Positions 1 through 7,156 of a stretch of DNA of 64,000 nt are shown here, one piece after another; within the stretch, counting starts at the first letter, position 1; each line of letters starts with the position of its first letter. The position numbers and the translations under genes are program-made. The notes beneath the pieces are model-generated. The model was given only the letters and a program-made list of their open reading frames with translations, did no database searches and had not been told where the DNA came from. Source of the stretch: Deltaproteobacteria bacterium (GTDB lineage Bacteria > Myxococcota > Kuafuiibacteriia > Kuafuiibacteriales > Kuafuiibacteriaceae); NCBI GenBank assembly GCA_020632995.1, contig JACKEN010000013.1, positions 1 to 64,000 of the forward strand, written 5' to 3'.

Positions 1-1184
1 GCCCGCGTCCAGCCGTGCACGGTCAGCTCCTGCACCGGCCAGTCCGCCGCCACCGCCACGCCCTCGACCACCCCGATGTTCACGAAGATCCCGAAGCGGG
101 CGGGGACCTTGAAGGGCGGCTCGGCGAGGGCCCCCGCGAAGATGTGGGCCAGCTCGTGCTTGAGGACCCCGTGGGGCACCTCGAAGCCGTGGATGTGGAT
201 CTCCTGGGCCCAGGGGCGGGCGATCTGGGTGCGGCCCGCGCCCATGAGGCGCGCCTTCTGGTCGGTGTCCCGGTAGACGAAGCTGGTGATCCGCCCCTCG
301 GGCGCCACCCCGAAGAAGCGCTTCAGCTGGGCCCAGCGGAGCTCGTGGTCCGCCATGAGCCGCGGCACCTGGGTGTGGGGGATGGACGGGTCGGCGTAGA
401 TGATGAAGTGCTCGGTCTCGAGCCGGAGCGACAAGGCATCTTGCACCGAGCCGCGGTCGAGGTCGAAACCCAGCTTGCCGCCGCTGCTGTGGGCGCCCCA
501 GGTGACGAGGGCGGTCAAGGCGGCGGTGGCGAGGGTCAGCGGGCGCGGGATGATGCTGGGGTGGAGGGCCCCGTCGGTGAAGGCGCGGGCGAGCAGGACG
601 AGGGTGAAGGCGAGGGCCAGGGTGTAGCCGCGGAACGCCCACAGCGCGGCGCCCACGCTGAGCTCCTCGTCGTACAGCGACCCCGGCCAGAACCCGAAGG
701 GCGCGCTGTACACGAAGATCTGGGGCTCGGCGTACACCCGGTGGAGGGCGGCGGCGATGAACCCGGCCAGGATCAGCGCCACCGCGACCCCGGCCCAGCG
801 GCGGCGCGGCAAGAGCGCCCCCGCGAAGATCCCGAGGGCGGTGCCGAAGGCGGCGTTGCCCCCCGCGACGAGGATGAGGAAGAGCAGGCCCTCCTGCTGA
901 TCGCAGGGCTGGTTGACGAGCTCGACCACCAGCCCGGCCAACAGGTGCGGGGTGAGCAGGGCCAGGTTCTGGATCAGGGCCCGCGCCGCGACCTGCAGGA
1001 GCGAGGGCCCTCGCCGGGCCCGGGCCCGGGCGAGCATCGAGAGCGCCACCGCGGGGGCGGTGAGGGCGGTCAGGAGCCCGGCCGCGAAGGCGCGCTCGAA
1101 CCCCAGGGTGTCGAAGAGGGGGACGAAGCACAGGATCAGGGCCAGCGCCGCGTGGAGCGCCCACGCCACCCCCAACGCCCTCAC
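1..1184 (-). CDS. Membrane-anchored HExxH metallopeptidase, partial (C-terminus beyond left edge)
   Basis: The reverse strand is open from a GTG at 1184 to the window edge, giving 394 codons of a longer gene. The first ~230 residues contain about six hydrophobic segments. The rest is soluble and carries HELAH at about residues 343-347 (bases 158-144), followed about 30 residues later by an EGVAVAAD stretch. HExxH plus a downstream Glu is the zinc-site arrangement of gluzincin peptidases, so the protein is probably a membrane-tethered metallopeptidase. The GTG overlaps the TGA of the upstream VOC gene (GTGA), so the two are probably co-translated. Substrate is unknown. The third ligand and the end of the domain are not fully visible because the gene is cut by the window. 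Confidence 0.75.
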   Translation of the reverse strand, partial: MRALGVAWALHAALALILCFVPLFDTLGFERAFAAGLLTALTAPAVALSMLARARARRGPSLLQVAARALIQNLALLTPHLLAGLVVELVNQPCDQQEGLLFLILVAGGNAAFGTALGIFAGALLPRRRWAGVAVALILAGFIAAALHRVYAEPQIFVYSAPFGFWPGSLYDEELSVGAALWAFRGYTLALAFTLVLLARAFTDGALHPSIIPRPLTLATAALTALVTWGAHSSGGKLGFDLDRGSVQDALSLRLETEHFIIYADPSIPHTQVPRLMADHELRWAQLKRFFGVAPEGRITSFVYRDTDQKARLMGAGRTQIARPWAQEIHIHGFEVPHGVLKHELAHIFAGALAEPPFKVPARFGIFVNIGVVEGVAVAADWPVQELTVHGWTR

Positions 1185-1564
1185 GAGGCGCCTCGCTCGG
1201 GGTAGCTGCTGAGCCCCACCCGGTTCCCCTCGGGATCTCGGAGGTAGAGGGTGTAGTCAGAGGTGCTGGTGATCTCTACACCGGCCGCGTCGAGCCGGGC
1301 GCGCCACTCCGGGTGGGCCTGGGCGGGGATCTGGAACGCCACGAGGTGCAGCCCGGGCGGATCGCCGTCCTGGGGCGCGCCGGGGGCGCCGGCCCGCTCC
1401 ACCATCAGGATCACCCCCGCCGCGTCGAGCCAGATCGCGCGCAGGCCGCTCGGGTCCTGGTGCCGGCGGAGCTCGGGCAGGCCGAGGGCGTCCCGGTAGA
1501 ACGCGGCCACCCGCTCCACGTCACGGGCCTTCACCGCCAGGTGGTGGAGGGCGAGGGGGCTCAT
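1181..1564 (-). CDS. VOC (glyoxalase/bleomycin-resistance) superfamily protein
   Basis: This 127-aa protein has the single-domain VOC length. It begins LALHHLAVKARDVERVAAFY, the usual first beta strand with a metal-ligand His, and has a second His in GLHLVAFQI. It ends with the family-typical YLRDPEGNRVGLSS, whose Glu is the usual last ligand. Reading further upstream only adds low-complexity sequence, so the ATG at 1564 was chosen. Family members include glyoxalase I, dioxygenases and resistance proteins; nothing here points to one substrate. It overlaps the membrane metallopeptidase by 4 bp and is divergent from the receiver-domain gene. Confidence 0.85.
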   Translation of the reverse strand: MSPLALHHLAVKARDVERVAAFYRDALGLPELRRHQDPSGLRAIWLDAAGVILMVERAGAPGAPQDGDPPGLHLVAFQIPAQAHPEWRARLDAAGVEITSTSDYTLYLRDPEGNRVGLSSYPERGAS

Positions 1565-1649
1565 GCCGCGGGGAGCTTGGGCCGCGGAGCGGGCAGTGGG
1601 CAAGCCCCGGGGCTGCCCAACCGCGTGCGCTTGGGGTACCTCTGGACGC

Positions 1650-2033
1650 GTGACCCCGCCCGATGAGCCGTGCGTGCTCGTAGTGGACGATGACCCCCTC
1701 ATGGGGCGGGCGGTGGCCCGGCTGGTGCGCGCCCGCTGCCCCACCGACGTGGCCACGAGCCCGGTCGAGGCGCTGGCCCGCATGGCCGAGCGGCGCTACC
1801 GGGCGGTGCTCTGCGACATGCGCTTCACCGGGCTCGAGCAGGATGGCGCGTACCTGTTCGAGCAGGTCAAGGCCACCGACCCCGCGCAGGCCGCCCGCTT
1901 CGTCTTCATGACCGGGGGCATGGGCGACGCTCGATACCCGGACTTCCTCGCCACCACCGGCTGCCCGGTGCTGGACAAGCCCTTCACCCCCGAGGCCCTG
2001 GACGCGGTCCTGGATCCGCTGTTGGCCGAGTAG
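1650..2033 (+). CDS. Stand-alone response regulator receiver domain
   Basis: The 127-aa protein is one CheY-like receiver domain with no output domain. It shows VLVVDDDP (acidic pocket), LCDMRF with the phospho-acceptor Asp, a Thr in FMTGG, and LDKPF with the conserved Lys. An ATG at 1563 is in frame, but the added residues look like random GC-rich translation and would overlap the divergent VOC start. The GTG at 1650, just before the first beta strand, is therefore preferred. No kinase lies next to it, so partner and output are unknown. Confidence 0.85.
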   Translation: MTPPDEPCVLVVDDDPLMGRAVARLVRARCPTDVATSPVEALARMAERRYRAVLCDMRFTGLEQDGAYLFEQVKATDPAQAARFVFMTGGMGDARYPDFLATTGCPVLDKPFTPEALDAVLDPLLAE

Positions 2034-2074
2034 GGTCGTGGACGATTGGGCTCCACCGTACTAGGACCCACCGG

Positions 2075-2905
2075 GTGAGCCTCGAGGCGTACTTCGGCAA
2101 CAAGCACGTGATCGTCACCGGCGGGTCCAGCGGCATCGGGCTGGCCCTGGCCGAGACCCTGGTGAGGCTGGGGTCGGAGGTGACCCTGGTGGCCCGACGC
2201 GAGGGCCCCCTCCTCGAGGCCAAGGCGAAGGCCGAGGCGGCCCGCCCCGGGGCCAGGGTGCACGTGCTGCCCCTCGACATCTCCGACGCCGAGGCAGTGC
2301 AGGTTGGGTTGACGCCCCACCTCGAGGCGCACCCCGCCCAGATGCTGATCAACAACGCCGGGGTGGCCATGCCCGGGCGCTTCCTCGAGATGGATCCGGC
2401 GCAGTACCGCCAGCAGATGGACATCAACTACTTCGGCATGCTCCACATGTGCCAGGTGGTGGTGCCCCACCTCGTGGCCCAGGGCGGGGGGCACGTGTGC
2501 AACGTGGGCTCCCTCTTGTCGGTCATGGGCATCTACGGCTACTCGGCCTACGCGGCGACCAAGTTCGCGATGTACGGCTTCTCGGAGTGCCTGCGGGCGG
2601 AGCTGAAGCCGCTGAACGTCCGGGTGACCATGCTCCTGCCGCCCGACACCGACACCCCCCAGCACGCGATGGAGATCGCGCACCTGCCGGAGGAGACCAA
2701 GGCGATCGCGGGCAACGTGAAGATGCTCTCGGCCCAGCAGGTGGCCGACGCCTGCCTGAAGGGCATGGAGGCGGGGCGCTTCGACGTGGTCCCCGGCATG
2801 GACGGCCGGATGACGGTCACCGCCAACCGCTGGCTCCCGGGGGTCGCGCGGTGGGTCTGCGACAACGCGGCCAAGAAGGTCTCGGGCGCCCGAGGGGAGG
2901 CCTGA
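2075..2905 (+). CDS. Short-chain dehydrogenase, 3-ketosphinganine-reductase-like
   Basis: The 276-aa Rossmann protein has the SDR cofactor motif TGGSSGIG, NNAG, and a catalytic SAYAATK (Tyr-x-x-x-Lys). After the active site it reads LLPPDTDTPQ and later KMLSAQQVA. The PPDTDTP signature is characteristic of 3-dehydrosphinganine reductase (KDSR), which reduces 3-ketosphinganine with NADPH in sphingolipid synthesis. No serine palmitoyltransferase is in the window, so the pathway link is an inference. The GTG start follows an AGGA about 8 nt upstream. A DUF192 lipoprotein gene starts 2 nt after its stop, suggesting one transcript. Confidence 0.82.
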   Translation: MSLEAYFGNKHVIVTGGSSGIGLALAETLVRLGSEVTLVARREGPLLEAKAKAEAARPGARVHVLPLDISDAEAVQVGLTPHLEAHPAQMLINNAGVAMPGRFLEMDPAQYRQQMDINYFGMLHMCQVVVPHLVAQGGGHVCNVGSLLSVMGIYGYSAYAATKFAMYGFSECLRAELKPLNVRVTMLLPPDTDTPQHAMEIAHLPEETKAIAGNVKMLSAQQVADACLKGMEAGRFDVVPGMDGRMTVTANRWLPGVARWVCDNAAKKVSGARGEA

Positions 2906-2906
2906 G

Positions 2907-3389
2907 GTGCGGCGCTGGGTTGCGCTCGTCTTCGCAGGTCTGCTTGCGGCCTGCTCCTCGAACACCTCGGCCCGGGACAGCGGGGTCGCCGACGCGGGCG
3001 AGGTGCTGCGGGTGCCGGTGACGGTGGCCGCCGCCAACGGCGACGTGGTCTTCCAGGCCGAGATCGCCGACACGCCCGACGAGCGCACCAAGGGGCTCAT
3101 GTTCCGGGAGCAGATGGACGACGATCACGGCATGATCTTCCTCTTCCCGGACGAGCAGCAGCGCTCGTTCTGGATGAAGAACACCCTCATCCCCCTCGAC
3201 ATGATCTTCATCCGCAGCGACCACACCATCCTCGGGGTGGTCGAGAACGCCGAGCCCCAGACCACGGTGAGCCGCTCGGTGCCCGGGGCCAGCCAGTTCG
3301 TGCTCGAGATCAACGCGGGCAGGGCGGCGGAGCTCGGCATCGAGCCGGACCAGGAGGTCCGGTTCGTGCTCCCGATCCCGACACGCTGA
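2907..3389 (+). CDS. DUF192 family lipoprotein
   Basis: The protein is 160 aa with an N-terminal signal and lipobox LLAAC (Cys16), so it is probably a membrane-attached lipoprotein. After a short linker it has the DUF192 core: RTKGLMFREQM, then GMIFLFPDEQ, FWMKNTLIPLDMIFI and a closing VLEINAG. DUF192 proteins are small beta-barrel-like secreted or periplasmic proteins without an established activity. GTG is the start, one base after the stop of the SDR gene. Its downstream side is the repeat block at 3.4-3.8 kb, so it probably ends the transcript. Confidence 0.85.
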   Translation: MRRWVALVFAGLLAACSSNTSARDSGVADAGEVLRVPVTVAAANGDVVFQAEIADTPDERTKGLMFREQMDDDHGMIFLFPDEQQRSFWMKNTLIPLDMIFIRSDHTILGVVENAEPQTTVSRSVPGASQFVLEINAGRAAELGIEPDQEVRFVLPIPTR

Positions 3390-3423
3390 CCGAGCCTCCG
3401 AGGCTGGGTCCTTGCCGGAGCCC

Positions 3424-3498
3424 GAGCACCTTCGGGCCGAGCCCCTTCGGGCCGAGCTCCTTCAGCCTGAGCCCGTTCGGCCTGAGCCCGTTCGGCCT
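3424..3498. repeat. Five tandem 15-bp units
   Basis: Five consecutive units of consensus GAGCCCNTTCGGNCT fill 3424-3498; the last two are identical. A degenerate sixth unit follows. The array lies 35 bp after the DUF192 stop. In frame it would encode a short Pro/Ser/Phe/Gly repeat, but no convincing gene surrounds it, so I treat it as non-coding. Confidence 0.8.
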
Positions 3499-3523
3499 GA
3501 GCCCCGAGCCCTGACTCCTGTGG

Positions 3524-3712
3524 CCTGTCTCTGATGCCTGAAGCCGACGGCGCCGCATCGGGCGGGGTGTCAGGCTTCAGAGACAGGGTTCAGGTGGCAG
3601 GGTTCAGGCGGCAGGCTTCAGAGACAGGCTTCCGGCCGCAGGCACTTCCGGCCGCAGGCTTCAGAGACAGGCTCCAGGCAGCGGGCTTCAGGCAGCAGGC
3701 TTCAGAGACAGG
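3524..3712. repeat. 17-bp direct repeat (x4, ~41-bp period) with an inverted copy
   Basis: CAGGCTTCAGAGACAGG occurs exactly at 3571, 3612, 3655 and 3696 (spacing 41, 43, 41 bp). The stretches between copies are themselves related (variants of CAGGCAGCGGGCTTC and TTCCGGCCGCAGG). A 16/17 match in inverted orientation lies at 3524-3540, so the RNA or DNA could fold back over 30 or more bases. The region is intergenic and has no coding support. It resembles small mobile or structural repeat families of GC-rich genomes more than a CRISPR, because the intervals are not unique. Confidence 0.8.
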
Positions 3713-3810
3713 CTCCAGGCAGCGGGCTTCTGGGGTCAGGCCGTGGGTGGTGCTGAGCGCCCACCGGGGCTCGTGGGGGTTCTACGCCCACGAGCCGCAT
3801 CGGGCGGGGT
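3552..3810. repeat. 17-bp direct repeat pair flanking the repeat block, with a hairpin
   Basis: GCCGCATCGGGCGGGGT occurs exactly at 3552-3568 and 3794-3810 and brackets the 41-bp-period array. Immediately before the second copy lies a perfect 8-bp hairpin (CTCGTGGG at 3770-3777, CCCACGAG at 3787-3794). The second copy ends 10 bp before the ATG of the next gene, so it also covers its ribosome-binding region. The layout fits a duplication or an insertion with long target duplication; neither is proven. Confidence 0.7.
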
Positions 3811-3820
3811 AGAATGGGGC

Positions 3821-4603
3821 ATGGCACACCTCGGACCGACCTCCGCCCTCGTGCTCCTCCTCCTCGCCGGCTCGGCCCGGGCCGACGAGGTGCGGCTGGT
3901 GGACGGCGGGCGCATCGAGGGCGCGGTGACCGAGGTCGGGGACGAGGTGCGGGTCGAGACCGCGATCGGCGTGGTGTCGGTGGCCCGGGTCGACGTGGCG
4001 TCGATCGAGCGCGGGGACACCGGCGCGGTGGGTGAGTACCGCGCCCGCGCGGGGGCGCTGGCCCGGGACGATGTGCAGGGCTGGTTGCGGCTCGCGGCCT
4101 GGGCCCGCGCCGCCGGGCTCTCCCACCAGGCGGTGGAGGCCTTCGAGCACGTGCTGGCGGTGGACCCGGTGAACGCCGAGGCTCACCGGGGCCTGGGGCA
4201 CGTGGCGCACGAGGGGCGCTGGATCACCGAGGCCGAGGCGCACGCCCTGGCGGGCGAGGTCTTCTACGGGGGCCGCTGGGTGAAGGCGGAGGAGGCAGAC
4301 GCGGTCTGGGACGAGGTGCGGGCCCAGCTCGAGGCTCGCGCCGAGGCCCGGGCCCGGCGCGCGACCCCTGCGCCGGTCCCCGAGCCCGAGCAGCAGGCGG
4401 AGGCCGAGGGTGGGTGGCCGGTGGGGTGGGCCTGGTCCCAGGGCTGGGGGCCGGGCCTCAGGCCCTATGGGCCTGGGGTGGCGCGGCCGCGGCCTGCAGG
4501 GCCGGTTGCACGGTCCCCGCGGCCGGCGGTCGCGCCTCGGCCCGCGCCCACAGCGCCGAAGGCTCCGGCCGCGCGGGGGCCACGGCCGGCGCGCTCCCGC
4601 TGA
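3821..4603 (+). CDS. Secreted protein with TPR-like and GRW repeats, unknown function
   Basis: This 260-aa protein begins with a clear signal peptide (MAHLGPTSALVLLLLAGSARA, cleavage after Ala-x-Ala). It then has a small beta-rich segment (EVRLVDGGRIEGAVTEVGDEV), a helical TPR-like part (residues ~90-130), and two related motifs, HEGRWITEAEAHA and YGGRWVKAEEADA. The last ~70 residues are Pro/Ala/Arg-rich and look disordered. GRW(V/I) repeats beside TPRs occur in uncharacterised secreted proteins of several bacterial phyla; no enzyme activity is suggested. The ATG at 3821 is chosen because the signal peptide starts there; an upstream in-frame ATG at 3743 would read into the repeat block. Confidence 0.7.
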   Translation: MAHLGPTSALVLLLLAGSARADEVRLVDGGRIEGAVTEVGDEVRVETAIGVVSVARVDVASIERGDTGAVGEYRARAGALARDDVQGWLRLAAWARAAGLSHQAVEAFEHVLAVDPVNAEAHRGLGHVAHEGRWITEAEAHALAGEVFYGGRWVKAEEADAVWDEVRAQLEARAEARARRATPAPVPEPEQQAEAEGGWPVGWAWSQGWGPGLRPYGPGVARPRPAGPVARSPRPAVAPRPAPTAPKAPAARGPRPARSR

Positions 4604-4689
4604 AGGGCGTCACCCCGCGTGCCGCGTGCTGCACGAGTCTGGGGGGCTGCTCGGCGAGCGCCGGCACCGGATGGGGCCGCGCTTGGGCT

Positions 4690-5391
4690 CTAAGTGGCCG
4701 CGGTGGCGGCGTCCAAGGGCTCCGGCGGGGGGGCGTCGGGGTCGGTGGCCACGGTGAGCACGCCCCCGTCGAGGCCGCGCCACCACAGGGTGAGGGTGAG
4801 GTCGCGCTCCAGGTCCAGGAGCGCGCCTCGTCGCCATGGGCCGGGGCCGCGGGTGTCGGCCTCCACCACCACGCTCCTCGTGTCGCGGCGCAGGCCGGTC
4901 CGCGCGTGCTTGAGGGCGCTCTCCTTGGCGCTCCAGGCCAGGGTGACCCGGAGGTCTTCCTCGGGCCCGGTCGCCCAGGCCTGCTCGTCGTCGGTGAGGT
5001 AGGTGGCCGCGAACGACGGCTCGCGGTGGGCCACCGCCTCGAGGTCGCAACCCAGCCTGCCGGGGAGGGCGCAGAGGGCGGCCACCGCGCGGTCGTCCCG
5101 GTGGGTGATGGAGAGGCACAGGGGGAGCGGGGCGCCGTCGAGGTGAGGCTCGGGGGCGCCGTCGGGGGCGGCGAGGATGGCCACCCGCTCCGGCCGATCG
5201 TCGGGGCGGGCGAGGAAGTGCAGGACCGCCTGCTTCGCCGTCCACCGACCGAGCCGCCAGGACGCGCGGCGCGGCGGGAAGCGCAGGCCTGCCTGCACCG
5301 CCTGCTCCTCGGGGGCGAGCCAGGCGTCGCCCGGCGGGACGTGGGGCGCGAGGCGGGTGAGCCAGCGCGGGGCGGCGCTCACGGCCCGCAC
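4690..5391 (-). CDS. 4'-phosphopantetheinyl transferase (Sfp type)
   Basis: The 233-aa protein has the Sfp/AcpT signatures: LSITHRDDRAVAA, GCDLEAV (Mg-binding Asp and Glu), and WSAKESALKHA with the conserved W-x-x-K-E-S/A-x-x-K. It would transfer the 4'-phosphopantetheine arm of CoA to a carrier-protein Ser. The length equals the Sfp subfamily, which usually serves polyketide or nonribosomal peptide synthases or a broad carrier set. No carrier protein is nearby. The ATG at 5391 overlaps the upstream lipoprotein gene by 13 bp; a GTG at 5382 forms a GTGA overlap like others in this window and may be the real start. Confidence 0.9.
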   Translation of the reverse strand: MRAVSAAPRWLTRLAPHVPPGDAWLAPEEQAVQAGLRFPPRRASWRLGRWTAKQAVLHFLARPDDRPERVAILAAPDGAPEPHLDGAPLPLCLSITHRDDRAVAALCALPGRLGCDLEAVAHREPSFAATYLTDDEQAWATGPEEDLRVTLAWSAKESALKHARTGLRRDTRSVVVEADTRGPGPWRRGALLDLERDLTLTLWWRGLDGGVLTVATDPDAPPPEPLDAATAAT

Positions 5392-6902
5392 TCGAAGGTG
5401 TAGCCGCGGTAGGCGTCGGAGGTCTGGTCCACCGGCTCGAAGACGAGGTCACCCGCGTCTACGTGGGCCCGGCCGGCCAGCCACATCTGGCCGCAGGTCC
5501 CCAGGGTGTGGGACATGCTCCCCACCACGGTGTCGCGGATGCGCCAGGCCACCGTGAAGTCGGTGGCGGGGCGCGCCCCGCCCGTGGCGGGGCCGAAGTA
5601 GTGGACCCACACCTCGTAGACCCCCTGGGCCGCGCCGCCCAGGTTGATGAGCTCGTGGGCCGGCCCGCGGCGGGCGTCCTGATCGAGGTAGGCGTCGTCG
5701 TTCACCGCGCCGACTACCCCCCAGTCCTGGGCCGGGACCTCCCAGTAGCAGTCGAGGGTCGAGGTGAAGGGCGCCCCGCCCGCCTTCACGAGGTGGAGAT
5801 CGAGGTCCACGGTGAGGCTCCACTGCAGGTCGACTTGCAGCGCCAGGGTCGCGGGGTCGGGGGCGGTGACCTCGGCGCTGAGGGGCACGGTGGTGAGGGC
5901 GCCGGTCCTCGCCCGGATCGTCAGGTCGCCCGTCCGCGGCCCCGCGCGCCCCTGGGCGTCCAGGTGCACGGTGATGTTCAGGGTCTGCACCGCGGAGCCG
6001 GGCCCCGGGTTCACGCTCGACACCGTGAACACGTCGGAGGTGCCGTCCCCGGTGATGCTCACCGCCTCCAGGCGGTAGGCGCCGCCGGAGACGGTGCAGG
6101 TCACGTTGCGATCCTGTGACTCCCCGCGGGCCACCGGGCCGAAGTCCACCCCGGAGTCGCACTCGAGCCGCCCCGCCTCGACCGCGGTGGCGGTGGCGGT
6201 GAGCAGGAGCGACTGCCCCTCGCTGTCCTGGAGCCTGATCTGGCCCTCCGCCGCGCCGGCTTGGATGGGCTGGAACAGCAGCTCGAGCGACTGGTGCTCG
6301 CCCGGCCCGACCTCGGGCAGGGTGCTCAGGGCGGCGCCGCCCGGCGCGGTGACGGTGAAGGGGCCCGACCTGGCCATACCTACGAGCCGACCGGGCCGCT
6401 CGCCCCGGTTGGTGATCCCGAAGGGCAAGGTGGCCTGCGCACCGACCTCCACCGGCTCGGGGAACGCGAGCTCGCTCGGCCCCTCGAAGCGGGCCGGCAT
6501 CACCAGGCGGCCCTCGCCTCGCACCGGCAGGGCCACCTCGAGGTCCTCGGCCTTCAAGACGAGGGTCGAGCTGTAGGCGTCGTCGGTGGCGGGCCCGAAG
6601 ACCACCACGAGGTCCAGCGACTGACCCCGGCTCAGGCGCTCGGCCCGCACCGAGCCGCCGTCGGCGCGCCGCACCACGAACACGTCGAGGCGGGGCTCGA
6701 AGCTCAGGTCGACCAGGGCCAGCTGGCCCGCGCTGCCGTTGGTGAGGCGCACCGGGAGCTCGTGGGCCTGGCCCACCTCGCGGACGCCGAAGTCGACCTC
6801 CTGAGGGTCGAAGTAGCCCGCCGCCGGGACCCGGATGAGGCCACCGTCCTCGCCACCGCAGCCGACGGCGAACAGGGCCAGCAGGAGGGCGGCGCGCCGC
6901 AT
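5379..6902 (-). CDS. Large lipoprotein with Ig-like (choice-of-anchor D type) domains
   Basis: The 507-aa protein has a short signal with lipobox FAVGC at Cys15. Residues ~30-330 form repeated beta-sandwich units with the pattern EVDFG-V-V/A-x-G, LPVRLTNGSAG and FTVTAPGG, typical of choice-of-anchor-D/ASPM-like domains. A C-terminal domain around residues 390-500 starts with WSLTVDLDLHLVKAGG, has DCYWE and ends YEVWVHYFGPATGG; this V/D-DLDLHL pattern recurs in extracellular proteins of deltaproteobacteria. It is probably a cell-surface structural or adhesion protein. The ATG at 6902 places the signal peptide at the N-terminus; the frame further upstream is not protein-like. Its stop overlaps the PPTase start. 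Confidence 0.78.
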   Translation of the reverse strand: MRRAALLLALFAVGCGGEDGGLIRVPAAGYFDPQEVDFGVREVGQAHELPVRLTNGSAGQLALVDLSFEPRLDVFVVRRADGGSVRAERLSRGQSLDLVVVFGPATDDAYSSTLVLKAEDLEVALPVRGEGRLVMPARFEGPSELAFPEPVEVGAQATLPFGITNRGERPGRLVGMARSGPFTVTAPGGAALSTLPEVGPGEHQSLELLFQPIQAGAAEGQIRLQDSEGQSLLLTATATAVEAGRLECDSGVDFGPVARGESQDRNVTCTVSGGAYRLEAVSITGDGTSDVFTVSSVNPGPGSAVQTLNITVHLDAQGRAGPRTGDLTIRARTGALTTVPLSAEVTAPDPATLALQVDLQWSLTVDLDLHLVKAGGAPFTSTLDCYWEVPAQDWGVVGAVNDDAYLDQDARRGPAHELINLGGAAQGVYEVWVHYFGPATGGARPATDFTVAWRIRDTVVGSMSHTLGTCGQMWLAGRAHVDAGDLVFEPVDQTSDAYRGYTFECGP

Positions 6903-7156
6903 GCGCCGAGGATGATACCAGGGTTGGCGCGTCCGCGAGGTCGGTGGATGTGCGCTTTTGTCGCAGGGCTCCGGGTCAGCACTCGCTGGCCGGCGCGGTC
7001 CGGGTGTCTGGTATGGCCCCGGGTCGAGGGAGCTTTTGGTCGGTGCGGACGATTCCGCACCGCCTCTCGGCCGGGTCGGCCGTTGTCTCGTTGTGCGCAC
7101 GGCCGAGTGCAGCCTAGGTCGGACGTCCCCCCACCGTGGGGGAGAGGAGGAAGAGG
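6903..7156. promoter_or_regulatory. Divergent intergenic region with hairpins in the FG-GAP gene leader
   Basis: These 254 bp separate two divergent genes and hold no gene. Two perfect hairpins lie on the side of the FG-GAP gene: CGGTGCGGA/TCCGCACCG (7041-7049 and 7054-7062, 4-nt loop) and CCCCCA/TGGGGG (7128-7133 and 7137-7142). The second is directly followed by a strong purine-rich ribosome-binding site (GGAGAGGAGGAAGAGG) before the ATG at 7157. The hairpins may affect translation or mark protein-binding sites. No confident -35/-10 pair is visible. Confidence 0.4.

Noticed and set aside
15..1205. Long forward frame of 396 codons at the left edge
   Set aside because: It is antisense to the membrane metallopeptidase, whose HELAH motif and hydrophobic helices are clear; the forward product is rich in Gly/Arg/His repeats typical of GC-rich shadow frames.
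3571..3712. CRISPR-like spacing of a 17-bp repeat
   Set aside because: The intervals between copies are themselves repeat-derived rather than unique, repeats are shorter than usual, and no cas gene is nearby.
4414..5403. 329-codon forward frame covering the PPTase
   Set aside because: It is antisense to the PPTase gene, which has all Sfp-type motifs.
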